Of a stretch of 64,000 nt of DNA, positions 41,275 through 49,775 are shown piece after piece. How positions within the stretch are numbered: the first letter of the stretch is position 1; the number at the start of each line of letters is the position of its first letter. The notes under the pieces were generated by a model. That model made no database searches. It saw nothing but the letters and a program-made list of their open reading frames with translations, and was not told where the DNA came from. The position numbers were made by a program, and so were the translations under genes. The DNA comes from Bacteroidota bacterium (lineage in GTDB: Bacteria > Bacteroidota > Bacteroidia > Palsa-948), in NCBI GenBank assembly GCA_016195025.1, contig JACQAL010000013.1, positions 1-64,000 on the forward strand, read 5' to 3'.

Positions 41275-42729
41275 ATGGATATCTACGGAAATAAAGTAAT
41301 TGAAGAAGCAAAGCAAGGCGAAGCACTGATGCTTTCTACCTCTCCTTTGGTAGAGGGTCGGGGTGAGGTCAAGAAATTATTTCTCGAAAGCTACGGATGC
41401 GCCATGAATTTTTCCGACAGCGAAATTGTGGCGAGTATTCTTTCGGGAAAGGGATATTCCACCACCGCAGATTTCAACGAAGCCGATTTAATTTTGATAA
41501 ACACCTGTGCCATCCGCGAAGGAGCCGAGCAGCGTGTGCGTGGAAGATTAAAAACTTTCAACACGCTCAAAAAGAAAAACCCGAAACTAATGATTGGCGT
41601 TTTGGGATGCATGGCAGAACGACTGAAAGAAAAATTTCTGGAACAGGAAAAAATTGTAGATATCGTTGTTGGTCCCGATGCATACCGCGACTTGCCTAAT
41701 TTAATCGAAAGTGTTGAAGGCGGACAAAAAGCCGTGAATGTTTTGCTCTCGCTTGAAGAAACCTATGCCGATATAAATCCCGTTCGCCTCGATTCAAACG
41801 GAGTAACCGCCTTCATCAGCATCACGCGCGGATGCGATAATATGTGTTCGTTTTGTGTGGTACCGTTCACGCGCGGAAGAGAAAGAAGCCGTGAGCCCGA
41901 AAGCATTGTGAACGAAGCGAAGAATTTATTTGAGCAAGGGTACAGAGAAGTAACTCTTCTCGGGCAGAATGTGGATTCTTATTTATGGGCGGGTGGAAAA
42001 GCGAAAAAAGAATTAAACCTTCAAGGTTTTCAAAACCTTGAAGGTTGTGTAACATTCGCTCAACTTTTAGAAATGGTCGCCAAAGTTTCTCCCGATTTGC
42101 GAATTCGTTTTTCTACTTCCAATCCACAGGATATGACCGATGATGTTCTGCACACGATTGTGAAAAACGAAAACATCTGCAACTATATTCATCTTCCCGT
42201 GCAGAGCGGAAGTTCAACCATGTTAGAAAGAATGAACCGTGGCTACAGAAGAGAAAAATATTTAGAACGCATTTCTGCAATCCGAAGAATTATTCCCGAC
42301 TGCGGAATTTCTACCGATATCATTACGGGCTTCTGCGGAGAAACGGATGAAGAACATGCCGATACAATTTCACTGATGAAAGAAATAAAATTTGATTTTG
42401 CATATATGTTTGCTTACAGCGAACGACCGGGAACACTCGCTCAAAAAAAATATAATGATGATGTTCCGGAAGAACTCAAGAAAAAAAGATTACAGGAGGT
42501 GATTGACTTGCAAATGGAACATTCTTCCGAGCGCACAAAAAAAGGTTTGGGGAAAATTCACAGGGTTTTAATCGAAGGGGTTTCAAAAAAATCTTCTGAA
42601 AGATTGTACGGAAGAAATTCTCAGAACACGGTGGTTGTTTTTCCAAGAGGAAATCACAATAAAGGTGAGTATGTAAACGTCTTGATAAATGAAGTGACAC
42701 CAGCAACAATGTTGGGAGAAGTTATTTAA
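41275..42729 (+). CDS. miaB: tRNA-2-methylthio-N6-dimethylallyladenosine synthase MiaB
   Basis: 484 residues from [11 protein letters not shown]; a start at 41263 would lie on the promoter. The first Fe-S cluster cysteines are in [24 protein letters not shown] and VLGCMAERL; the radical-SAM cluster is CDNMCSFC, and a TRAM domain closes the protein. It adds methylthio to i6A37 of tRNAs. Two repeat-derived inserts are present: [13 protein letters not shown] before the UPF0004 domain (repeat 41338-41369) and [12 protein letters not shown] in a loop after [13 protein letters not shown] (palindrome 42016-42046). Both keep the frame and avoid the clusters, so activity is probably kept. It is 1 base from the next gene. 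Confidence 0.95.
   Translation: MDIYGNKVIEEAKQGEALMLSTSPLVEGRGEVKKLFLESYGCAMNFSDSEIVASILSGKGYSTTADFNEADLILINTCAIREGAEQRVRGRLKTFNTLKKKNPKLMIGVLGCMAERLKEKFLEQEKIVDIVVGPDAYRDLPNLIESVEGGQKAVNVLLSLEETYADINPVRLDSNGVTAFISITRGCDNMCSFCVVPFTRGRERSREPESIVNEAKNLFEQGYREVTLLGQNVDSYLWAGGKAKKELNLQGFQNLEGCVTFAQLLEMVAKVSPDLRIRFSTSNPQDMTDDVLHTIVKNENICNYIHLPVQSGSSTMLERMNRGYRREKYLERISAIRRIIPDCGISTDIITGFCGETDEEHADTISLMKEIKFDFAYMFAYSERPGTLAQKKYNDDVPEELKKKRLQEVIDLQMEHSSERTKKGLGKIHRVLIEGVSKKSSERLYGRNSQNTVVVFPRGNHNKGEYVNVLINEVTPATMLGEVI
41338..41369. repeat. CCTCTCC...GGGGTGAGG repeat in the miaB 5' region
   Basis: ACCTCTCCTTTGGTAGAGG followed by GTCGGGGTGAGGT. ACCTC pairs with GAGGT at the ends and CTC/GAG inside. 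It encodes [11 protein letters not shown]. Confidence 0.8.
42016..42046. repeat. Palindromic element B, copy 2, inside miaB
   Basis: 15-bp arms AACCTTCAAGGTTTT and complement around one C; 31 bp. The central 27 bp match the copy at 15692-15724 exactly, in the same reading frame, encoding LQGFQNLEG. Confidence 0.97.
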
Positions 42730-42730
42730 A

Positions 42731-43933
42731 ATGGACATCAGAGATATAAAAAATAGATTTTCCATTATTGGAAGTTCTCCGCTTCTTGACCGGGCGATTG
42801 ATGTTGCCATGCAGGTTGCGCCTACCGATTTGAGCGTGCTGATTACGGGCGAGAGCGGAACGGGCAAGGAAGTGTTTCCGCAAATCATTCATCAACTCAG
42901 CGCACGCAAGCACGGGCCGTACATCGCGGTGAACTGCGGTGCAATTCCCGAAGGCACGATTGATTCGGAACTGTTCGGGCACGAGAAAGGTTCGTTCACC
43001 GGAGCGCACGAGGCGCGCAAAGGATATTTTGAAGTGGCGAATGGCGGGACAATTTTTTTGGATGAAGTTGCCGAAATGCCATTGGCTACGCAGGCGCGTT
43101 TGCTCCGCGTGCTGGAGAGCGGGGAGTTTATTAAAGTGGGTTCCTCGAAAGTTTTGAAAACGAATGTACGTGTGGTGGCCGCTTCGAACGTAAATATTCC
43201 TGATGCGGTTGCGAAGGGAAGGTTTCGCGAAGATTTATATTATCGGTTGAATACCGTTCCTATTGCTGTTCCATCTTTGCGCGAACGCAGGGAAGATATT
43301 CCATTGCTCTTCCGAAAATTCGCAGGAGATTTTGCAGGCAAGCATCGGATTCCTCCTGTGAAATTGAATGCGGAAGCAGAAAAATTACTGCAGGAATATT
43401 CCTGGCAGGGAAACGTGCGCCAGTTGAAAAATATTACCGAACAGATTTCCATCATTGAGAAAACACGAGACATCAATTCTGAAACACTTCAAAAATATTT
43501 ACCCGAAACCCAAGTCACAAAACATCCCACACTTTACAAAGGAGGTGACGGAGAATTCAATGAGCGGGAACTTCTCTACAAAGTTTTATTCGACATGCGG
43601 AAAGATGTTTCTGATTTAAAAAGAATTGTTTTTGGAATGCTGCAGGGAAGAAATGATTTCCATCCTGAAACAGTAGAAAATCTTTCGGACGAAACAACTA
43701 TTCTAAATGATAAGCCAGTAATACTTCATCAAAAACCAACTGCGCATATTGACGAGCATGTGGAAGAACACGAAGAAGTGGAAGAGCCACTCTCGCTTGA
43801 AGAAAAAGAAATTGAGATGATTAAAAAAGCGCTCAGCAAATACAAAGGCAGACGAAACAAAGCGGCAAAGGAATTGGGAATTTCAGAGCGCACGCTTTAC
43901 AGGAAAATTACTCGATACGGATTAGAAGAATAA
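42731..43933 (+). CDS. Sigma-54-dependent transcriptional activator without receiver domain
   Basis: 400 residues. An AAA+ domain starts almost at once: Walker A GESGTGKE (41-48), the sigma-54 contact loop GSFTGA (87-92, usually GAFTGA), Walker B GGTIFLDEVAEMP with Asp111, and GNVRQLKN. A 100-residue linker with an acidic stretch (HVEEHEEVEEPLSLEEKEIE) precedes a Fis-type helix-turn-helix (KAAKELGISERTLYRKITRYG). It lacks an N-terminal sensory domain, so control may be through abundance or a partner protein. It follows miaB by one base and is probably cotranscribed. The 3' end overlaps tsaB tail-to-tail by 37 bases. Confidence 0.93.
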   Translation: MDIRDIKNRFSIIGSSPLLDRAIDVAMQVAPTDLSVLITGESGTGKEVFPQIIHQLSARKHGPYIAVNCGAIPEGTIDSELFGHEKGSFTGAHEARKGYFEVANGGTIFLDEVAEMPLATQARLLRVLESGEFIKVGSSKVLKTNVRVVAASNVNIPDAVAKGRFREDLYYRLNTVPIAVPSLRERREDIPLLFRKFAGDFAGKHRIPPVKLNAEAEKLLQEYSWQGNVRQLKNITEQISIIEKTRDINSETLQKYLPETQVTKHPTLYKGGDGEFNERELLYKVLFDMRKDVSDLKRIVFGMLQGRNDFHPETVENLSDETTILNDKPVILHQKPTAHIDEHVEEHEEVEEPLSLEEKEIEMIKKALSKYKGRRNKAAKELGISERTLYRKITRYGLEE

Positions 43934-44652
43934 TTACTTCGCGCTGAATTTACCCTGAGCAAAGTCGAAGGGCTTACAAAATCCTTTAAGTAGAACGGCT
44001 CATAGTACGCAAGGTCTTCAAATTTATTTTCCAAAAAATATTTTTTCGCAATCGGAATCATGAATTCCGCAGAAGGAGTTGCATCATCAATGAAAACAGC
44101 ATTTGAGTGTTTGATTTGTGATTTGCATTTTGCAGAACCGTCTCCGAAAAAATAGATTTTATTTTTTCCCAATAAACCGGAAAATGAATTCTCGTCAATA
44201 ATTTCTGCAGAAGTTTTTTTGATTTCATTTAACTCTTTATCGTATACTGCGCAATAAACTTCCATTCGTTTGGCATCTATCATCGGGGCAAATAAACTTT
44301 TGACTTTTGACTTTTGACTTTTGACTTGCCCGGCCGCTATTGCTTCCAACGAATTAATTCCAATCAACGGTTTCTCCAGCGCATAACACAATCCCTTCGC
44401 AGTTGAAACTCCAATACGTAAACCGGTAAATGAGCCGGGGCCTTTGCTTACTGCAACGGCATCAATATCTTTTAAAGAAATTTTTGCTTGCGAACAAACT
44501 TCCTGAATATAAACTGTGAGATTTTCTGCGTGAGAATATTTTTCTTCAGAAGATTCTTTCAGCGCAACTACGTTTCCATTTTGTCCGAGTGCAACGGAGC
44601 AAATTTTAGTGGAAGTTTCTAAACAAAGTATAAGGGGAGATTGCTTTGGCAT
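43897..44652 (-). CDS. tsaB: tRNA threonylcarbamoyladenosine biosynthesis protein TsaB
   Basis: 251 residues. LILCLETSTKICSVALGQNG and AVSKGPGSFTGLRIGVSTAKGL are the ASKHA-fold motifs of TsaB, partner of TsaD in t6A37 synthesis. Two repeat-derived segments occur. A heptanucleotide array encodes GQVKSQKSKVKSLF in the loop before APMIDAKRMEVY. The last 22 residues (SPSTLLRVNSARSNYSS...) come from a CCCTGAGC..GTCGAAGGG element at the end, where the family normally stops soon after YYEPFYLKDF. The repeat-derived tail overlaps the sigma-54 activator gene. Confidence 0.93.
   Translation of the reverse strand: MPKQSPLILCLETSTKICSVALGQNGNVVALKESSEEKYSHAENLTVYIQEVCSQAKISLKDIDAVAVSKGPGSFTGLRIGVSTAKGLCYALEKPLIGINSLEAIAAGQVKSQKSKVKSLFAPMIDAKRMEVYCAVYDKELNEIKKTSAEIIDENSFSGLLGKNKIYFFGDGSAKCKSQIKHSNAVFIDDATPSAEFMIPIAKKYFLENKFEDLAYYEPFYLKDFVSPSTLLRVNSARSNYSSNPYRVIFL
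43953..43972. repeat. CCCTGAGC..GTCGAAGGG element in the tsaB 3' end
   Basis: CCCT...AGGG arms around GAGCAAAGTCGA, a variant of the GCTGAGCGNAGTCGAAGC element found in signal peptides. It encodes SPSTLLR on minus. Confidence 0.8.
44296..44328. repeat. Heptanucleotide tandem repeat (ACTTTTG x4) inside tsaB
   Basis: Four exact ACTTTTG units (44296-44323) plus ACTTG. Encodes VKSQKSKVKS on minus. One unit gained or lost would shift the tsaB frame. Confidence 0.9.
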
Positions 44653-44670
44653 TTCATTCGCAATGACAAA

Positions 44671-46038
44671 TTATTGCTGCTTCCACTTAGAAACAATTTC
44701 GCTCTTCTCAGATTTTTTCACAGCCATTCCGTCTTTCAGAGTTTTTGCAACTGCGTTGTACGGTCCATTCACCACTTCATCGCCTTCTTTAATTCCCTCT
44801 GTAATTTCAATTGCCAGGTTATCCTGAATCCCGGTTTTCACTTTTTGCAGACGAACCTTTCCGTTTTCAAAAACAAAAACACATTCTTGCGTCTTAAAAC
44901 TTTTTTGCAATTTATTTTCTTCCAACTTTTTTTGTTTTTCATCAACAACTTTTGCATCAAAGTTTTCTTCTTTCTTTTTTTCACTTGTATTCATAGCCGA
45001 ATCGCTGCGAGTAGTCACTGCCTGAATTGGAAGCGAAAAAACATTCACAGCGCGCTTGGTATGAATATCAACGGTGGCAGACATTCCAGGACGAAAAGGC
45101 GAAACATTTTCCTTCATCAAATCTTTATACGACTCCTGCAGTATTCGGATTTTTACTGTGAAATTTGTAACCTGGTCAGTAGCAACAGTGGTGGTTGAAG
45201 TGTTTGCGGAATTTGCAATGTCGGTAACAATACCTTTGAATTTTCTGCCAAGATAAGCATCCACTTCAATATCGGCAGTATCGTGCAGATGCACGCGCAC
45301 AATGTCATTTTCATTTACATCCACATTCACCTGCATTTCGTTCAGGTTGGCGAGAATCATAATCTCTGTTCCTTCTGCAAACTGATTTCCTGCCACGCGC
45401 TCGCCTTTTTTCTTGCTGAGTTTCGAAACCGTTCCGCTCACGGGAGCAAAAATAGATGTCTTGTTCAGATTTTCCTGCGCTTCATTCACTGATGCTTGCG
45501 CGCTGCCAATATTAAAGGCAGATGCCTTTACATTTTCTTCCGATGCTTCCACTTGCGCTTTGGCAGTTTCATAGGAAGATTTTGCATTCAGAAAATCTGC
45601 CTGTGAAATGGCTCCCTGGTCAAATAATTTTTTATTGCGCTCAAAAGTTGCTTCTGCGTTTGCGAACTGCGCTTTGATTTGTGTAAGTTGCGCTTTTGAA
45701 TTGGCAAGATTTGCCTGCATGGTGTTCATGCTCGCTTGCGCGCGGTCAAGTGCAGATTGATACGTGTTCGGTTTTATTTTTGCAACAATGTCGCCTTTCT
45801 CCACATGGTCGCCTTCTTTTATATTCAACTCAACAATTTCTCCCGATACATCTGAAGAAATTTTCAATTCAACCTCCGGCTGAATTTTCCCATTCGCAGA
45901 AACAGTTTCAACAATTGTTCTGCGCTGAACTTTTTCGATGGTAACTTCCGTTGCACCGCTGTTCGAGCAGCTTTTTATTCCCAGAATGGTTGCGATAATT
46001 ATTATTCCGCTTCCTATTAATATGAGTGGCTTTTTCAT
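44671..46038 (-). CDS. HlyD/MacA-type periplasmic adaptor of an efflux pump
   Basis: 455 residues. An N-terminal anchor (4-24) is followed by the barrel-sandwich half ETVSANGKIQPEVELKISSDVSGEI, a long coiled-coil hairpin (about 95-190, Ala/Gln-rich), the second lipoyl half NKTSIFAPVSGTVSKLSKKKGERV, and beta-barrel and membrane-proximal domains. It bridges an inner-membrane transporter to a TolC-like channel. An unusual charged insert (EKKKEENFDAKVVDEKQKKLEEN) lies in the C-terminal third. The channel gene is directly upstream, but no ABC or RND pump gene is adjacent; MacB-type partners must be elsewhere. Confidence 0.9.
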   Translation of the reverse strand: MKKPLILIGSGIIIIATILGIKSCSNSGATEVTIEKVQRRTIVETVSANGKIQPEVELKISSDVSGEIVELNIKEGDHVEKGDIVAKIKPNTYQSALDRAQASMNTMQANLANSKAQLTQIKAQFANAEATFERNKKLFDQGAISQADFLNAKSSYETAKAQVEASEENVKASAFNIGSAQASVNEAQENLNKTSIFAPVSGTVSKLSKKKGERVAGNQFAEGTEIMILANLNEMQVNVDVNENDIVRVHLHDTADIEVDAYLGRKFKGIVTDIANSANTSTTTVATDQVTNFTVKIRILQESYKDLMKENVSPFRPGMSATVDIHTKRAVNVFSLPIQAVTTRSDSAMNTSEKKKEENFDAKVVDEKQKKLEENKLQKSFKTQECVFVFENGKVRLQKVKTGIQDNLAIEITEGIKEGDEVVNGPYNAVAKTLKDGMAVKKSEKSEIVSKWKQQ

Positions 46039-46041
46039 TTG

Positions 46042-47463
46042 CTAAAGAGTTATGGGTTTCCCCTGGTAAAAATCTAAAACTTTCATTTTGAAAACTGCAT
46101 CGTATTTTGATTGCAGCAAATCCGATTTTGCTTTGATGAGTTTATTTTTTGAATCGTTGTATTCGGTGGAAGTGGCTGCGCCCACTGTAAATCGCTGTTC
46201 CATATATTTGAAAGATTCCTCCATGGCGCTGACTGCTTTTTGTGTTGCCGAAAATTTTTTCATAGCAGACATGGCATCGTTATACGATTGTTGAATGGTT
46301 TTCCGCAAATTATCTTTTTGTAATTGCAAAGTAAGTTGCGCACTTTGCATAGAAATTTTTGCGCGCTGAACTGCAGTATGCGTTTGCATATTATTAAACA
46401 GCGGAACGGAAAGATAAAATCCCACACTCTTGTTCACATTATTTTTATACTGCGTGGAATAAGGAATCGGCTGATAATCGTAAGAAAATTTTGGAGCAAG
46501 AACATATTGACCTCCGGTGGTGAAGCCGGTTGTGTCATAGCCATCGGGCACAACAGATTTTATTTCTTTGCTTGCGCCAGAATAACCCGTGCCGTAGGAT
46601 GCGCTCACGCTTAATTTGGGAAACATTCCTGCACGCGCAACCGCAATGCTTTTTTCAGAACTTCTTAGTTTGAATTCTGCACTTTTGATTTCCGGCATTT
46701 TTGAAGATGCGGCCTCATATACTTGGGCGGGTGTTGTGTTTAAAATAACATCTGCTGGCAAAGTGATTTCGGGTTTCGCAATAGAAAAATTTTTTATCGT
46801 ATCGAGATTCAGCATTTGAACAAGATTGAGCGAAGCAAGAGCCAAACTATTTTCGGCATTCACCACATTCACGCCTTCGCTGGCAAATTGCGCCTGAATG
46901 TCGAACAAATTTCCCTTCGGAAGATTTCCCACATCTACTAATTTTTGCGTGCGTTCCACCTGAAGTTTTGTAATGTCTTGCTGATTCTGGGCAACGGAAA
47001 GAAGTTCCTGTGCCAGCAGGATTTGCAAGTAGGCAGAGGCAACCTGCAAGGAAATATCATTCTGCATTTTCTGAACATCGTATTGGCTGGCGAGCGTGGT
47101 GTATTGATTCTGCTTTATAGTATTCAGATTTGAAAATCCGCTAAACAAAGTCATGCTTGTGCTGAGGGAAAAATTTTGCGAAAGAGTAAATCCGCTGCTG
47201 GTAAATTGATTGGTGAACGGATCAATTTTTTTTCCGCTGTTGTAGGAATTGGAAGCATTGCCGTTTAAGCTGGGAAGAAGCTGCGCCCGGCTTTGAAGAA
47301 GCGATTCTTCCGAAGATTTTTCATTCAGAATATTTTGTTTTACTTGAATATTGTGCTGCAATGCCCATTCAATACATTGCTGAAGATTCCATGGCTGTGC
47401 TTGCTCTTGTGCAAACAAAAATGAAAAATGAAAAATCGGAAAAAGAAAAAGAAGAATCCTCAT
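46042..47463 (-). CDS. TolC-family outer-membrane efflux channel
   Basis: 473 residues. A signal peptide (to about LFAQ) is followed by two OEP repeats of coiled helices and strands: WNLQQCIEWALQHNIQVKQN, SLNGNASNSYNSGKKIDPF, KMPEIKSAEFKLRSSEKSIAVARAGMFPKLSVSASYGTGY, and RFTVGAATSTEYNDSKNKL. It forms the outer-membrane exit duct, trimeric in the family. The stop is 3 bases before the adaptor start, so the two are one operon. Confidence 0.93.
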   Translation of the reverse strand: MRILLFLFPIFHFSFLFAQEQAQPWNLQQCIEWALQHNIQVKQNILNEKSSEESLLQSRAQLLPSLNGNASNSYNSGKKIDPFTNQFTSSGFTLSQNFSLSTSMTLFSGFSNLNTIKQNQYTTLASQYDVQKMQNDISLQVASAYLQILLAQELLSVAQNQQDITKLQVERTQKLVDVGNLPKGNLFDIQAQFASEGVNVVNAENSLALASLNLVQMLNLDTIKNFSIAKPEITLPADVILNTTPAQVYEAASSKMPEIKSAEFKLRSSEKSIAVARAGMFPKLSVSASYGTGYSGASKEIKSVVPDGYDTTGFTTGGQYVLAPKFSYDYQPIPYSTQYKNNVNKSVGFYLSVPLFNNMQTHTAVQRAKISMQSAQLTLQLQKDNLRKTIQQSYNDAMSAMKKFSATQKAVSAMEESFKYMEQRFTVGAATSTEYNDSKNKLIKAKSDLLQSKYDAVFKMKVLDFYQGKPITL

Positions 47464-47553
47464 ACCTGTTTTAAGAACAGTAAAGATAGAAAAATAGATT
47501 TCTGGTGTCTCCCTATGAAAATCTTCTCTATGAAAGAAGGAAATTACTTTTTA

Positions 47554-48339
47554 TTATCGGCTGATAATTATTTTTTTTGTAATAATTCCGGAATTTGTTT
47601 TCAATGACAGAAGATAAATTCCATCGGGATGAGACGAAGCATCAACCGGAATTGAACGTTGAGAAGAAGGAAGGAAGGAAAATATTTTTTCTCCTGCTAT
47701 AGTATATGCTTCTATGCTCTGAATTTTTTCTGACGATTCAATCCTGAAAAAACCATTCGATACTGTTGGGAAAATATTTATTTCTGAAATTGATTGCGGA
47801 GCAGAAATTCCCACAGCATTTGAAAGCACCATCACATCATCAAAAGCAACACTTCCTCCGTTAACTGTTGCGCGCTTATAAATAAACATCAAATGATTTG
47901 TGGTGGGCTGAATGGAATACGTGAGCGTTGTTCCTGCAGTTGGAAGAGAATCTTTTTCAACTACCAATGTCCAACTGCTGCTGTCAGGCGATTCATAAAT
48001 ATCAAGCGTGTCCTGCTGCTTGTAAGGAACACCTGCACCTCGGCACCAGAAAGAAACCGAGTCAGCCCCCCAGAAAGAAGGAGTAATGATGGTATCTTTT
48101 TGTCCATTCACGCCTCCTAATTTATATGCGTTGGGCGCTGCTCCCGAATAGGATGCGCTTGTATAGTAAGAAGGTCCCCCAGAAGTAGAAGCGGCAGTGT
48201 TCCACGAATAATACCATCCCTGCTGAACAGTTGCAGTTGTGCCAACATAGGAATTGAAATCGTTTTGCAAAACGGTTACCTGGGAAAATGCCGAAGTAAA
48301 AATTGCAAGAAGCGAAGCGAGAGTAAAAATATTTTTCAT
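47554..48339 (-). CDS. T9SS type A cargo with a jelly-roll domain
   Basis: 261 residues: signal peptide (FTSAFSQ), then VTVLQNDFNSYVGTTATVQQGWYYSWN and DTIITPSFWGADSVSFWCRG, a beta-sandwich of the choice-of-anchor/cleaved-adhesin type, ending FDDVMVLSN. The C-terminal 75 residues are a type A sorting domain (INIFPTVSNGFFRIES, HPDGIYLLSLKTNSG, KKIIISR). It is exported through the T9SS. The function of the sandwich domain is unknown. It lies alone between the efflux operon and pth. Confidence 0.8.
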   Translation of the reverse strand: MKNIFTLASLLAIFTSAFSQVTVLQNDFNSYVGTTATVQQGWYYSWNTAASTSGGPSYYTSASYSGAAPNAYKLGGVNGQKDTIITPSFWGADSVSFWCRGAGVPYKQQDTLDIYESPDSSSWTLVVEKDSLPTAGTTLTYSIQPTTNHLMFIYKRATVNGGSVAFDDVMVLSNAVGISAPQSISEINIFPTVSNGFFRIESSEKIQSIEAYTIAGEKIFSFLPSSQRSIPVDASSHPDGIYLLSLKTNSGIITKKIIISR

Positions 48340-48383
48340 GTATAAATTTTATTTGTGAATTTGAATTGTAAAGATAAAAAATT

Positions 48384-48968
48384 CTATTTGCTGTTGTAAG
48401 CATTCATTGTTTTTTCTATTCCCATTAACCCGAAATCTTTTATGGCTTCGGAAGCAAGTTCAATTCTCGGAGAAATAATTTTCAGTTCATCATTTGTCCA
48501 TTTTCCAAGAACGTAATTTACCTGTGCGCCTTTGGGATATTCATTGCCGATTCCGAAACGAAGCCGCGCATAATCCCGATAGCTATCGGGACCTGAAACT
48601 AAAATTTCATTAATGCTTTTTAATCCATTGTGGCCGCCATCGCTTCCTTTCGCGCGAATGCGGATTGCACCAAGCGGAAGCGCCACATCATCGGTTATCA
48701 CCAATAAATTCTGAAGGGGAATTTTTTCTTTCTGCAGATAATAATTTACCGCTTTGCCGCTCAGGTTCATAAATGTGGTTGGCTTGATGAGAAAAAAAAG
48801 TTTGTTTTTAATTTTCCCCTCCGCAATAAAAGCCAACCGGGAATTTTCAAACTGAACTTTTAGTGAATGAGCAAACGAATCTAAAATTTTGAATCCGATA
48901 TTATGGCGCGTGTTATCGTATTCTTCGCCAGGATTTCCTAAACCGAGTATGAGAAATTTATTTGACAT
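48384..48968 (-). CDS. pth: Peptidyl-tRNA hydrolase with palindrome-encoded insert
   Basis: 194 residues. LILGLGNPGEEYDNTRHNIGFKILD holds the catalytic His and Asn; KPTTFMNLSGKAV and DDVALPLGAIRIRAKGSDGGHNGLKSI are the other conserved blocks. Pth frees tRNA from stalled peptidyl-tRNA. Where the family reads NEILG-T-x-x-YxRLRFGIG, this one reads NEILVSGPDSYRDYARLRFGIG, with an insert encoded by an 18-bp palindrome (48574-48591). It follows rplY, the common ctc-pth pair, with a terminator between them. Confidence 0.95.
   Translation of the reverse strand: MSNKFLILGLGNPGEEYDNTRHNIGFKILDSFAHSLKVQFENSRLAFIAEGKIKNKLFFLIKPTTFMNLSGKAVNYYLQKEKIPLQNLLVITDDVALPLGAIRIRAKGSDGGHNGLKSINEILVSGPDSYRDYARLRFGIGNEYPKGAQVNYVLGKWTNDELKIISPRIELASEAIKDFGLMGIEKTMNAYNSK
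48574..48591. repeat. 18-bp perfect palindrome inside pth
   Basis: TCCCGATAG / CTATCGGGA with no loop. It encodes part of SGPDSYRD. It shares the TCCCGA core with element A. Confidence 0.9.
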
Positions 48969-48978
48969 TCTTAAAAAG

Positions 48979-49014
48979 AAAAAATCACAGCCCGAATATA
49001 CGAACTGTGATTTC
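48979..49014 (-). terminator. Terminator between rplY and pth
   Basis: On minus AAATCACAG pairs with CTGTGATTT, followed by TTTTCTTTTT. It lies 10 bases before the pth start, so pth may be expressed by read-through or from a promoter near the hairpin. Confidence 0.75.
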
Positions 49015-49034
49015 TTCTTTCAGGGAAAAGAAAA

Positions 49035-49730
49035 TTATTTTTTCTTTTCTTCTTTCTTTTCTTCTTTGACTGGAGTTGCGGCTTTCGCATCGGGGGCAGG
49101 CGTTGTTCCTGCGGGTGCTGCTGCTCCTGCTGCTGGCGTTGCTGCGGTTGCCGTAGTTGCGGCTGCCACCGGGGTTTCTTCTACAACAACACGAGTTGTT
49201 TTCACAGCAACAATAGTAACTGTTGGTTCATGAAGAAAAGTTACGCCATCGTATTTAATGTCTTTGATTCGGATATAGTCGCCAATTTTCAATGATTCAA
49301 CATTCAATTCAATCGTTGCGGGGATTTTTGAAATTAATCCTTTCACACGAATCTTCGTGAGTTTCTTCAGCATTTGTCCGCCTTCTCTTACGCCTGCCGC
49401 GGTTCCGTTGAACTTCACAGGAATATCCATCACCACAGGTTTGTCAGCAATCACTTCGAGAAAATCAACGTGCATGATTCCGTCAGTTACCGGATGGAAT
49501 TGAATTTCTTTCACAATGGCATCAACTTTTTTTCCTGCCACATCCAGTTTTACAAGATGAATATCGGGAGAATAAACGAGCGGCTTGAAATCTTTTTCAA
49601 TTGCTTCGAAATGGAGAACATCTTTTCCTCCGTAAAGAATGCACGGAACTTTTCCTTCTTTGCGAAGTTCATGTGTTCCTTTTTTGCCGAGAGATTTCCG
49701 CTGCGAGCCGGAGAGTGTGAGCATTTTCAT
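49035..49730 (-). CDS. rplY: 50S ribosomal protein L25/Ctc
   Basis: 231 residues. The N-terminal domain (LSGSQRKSLGKKGTHELRKEGKVPCILYGG) binds 5S rRNA; the Ctc-type C-terminal beta domain (HVDFLEVIADKPVVMDIPVKFNG) follows. The last 45 residues are an Ala/Pro/Thr-rich linker (AATTATAATPAAGAAAPAG) ending in a KEEKKEEKKK tail, a common low-complexity extension in Bacteroidota L25 proteins. It is a cytoplasmic ribosome component. Confidence 0.95.
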   Translation of the reverse strand: MKMLTLSGSQRKSLGKKGTHELRKEGKVPCILYGGKDVLHFEAIEKDFKPLVYSPDIHLVKLDVAGKKVDAIVKEIQFHPVTDGIMHVDFLEVIADKPVVMDIPVKFNGTAAGVREGGQMLKKLTKIRVKGLISKIPATIELNVESLKIGDYIRIKDIKYDGVTFLHEPTVTIVAVKTTRVVVEETPVAAATTATAATPAAGAAAPAGTTPAPDAKAATPVKEEKKEEKKK

Positions 49731-49775
49731 TTTATTAAGATTACACTGATTTATTTTTGATTACACCGATAAAAA

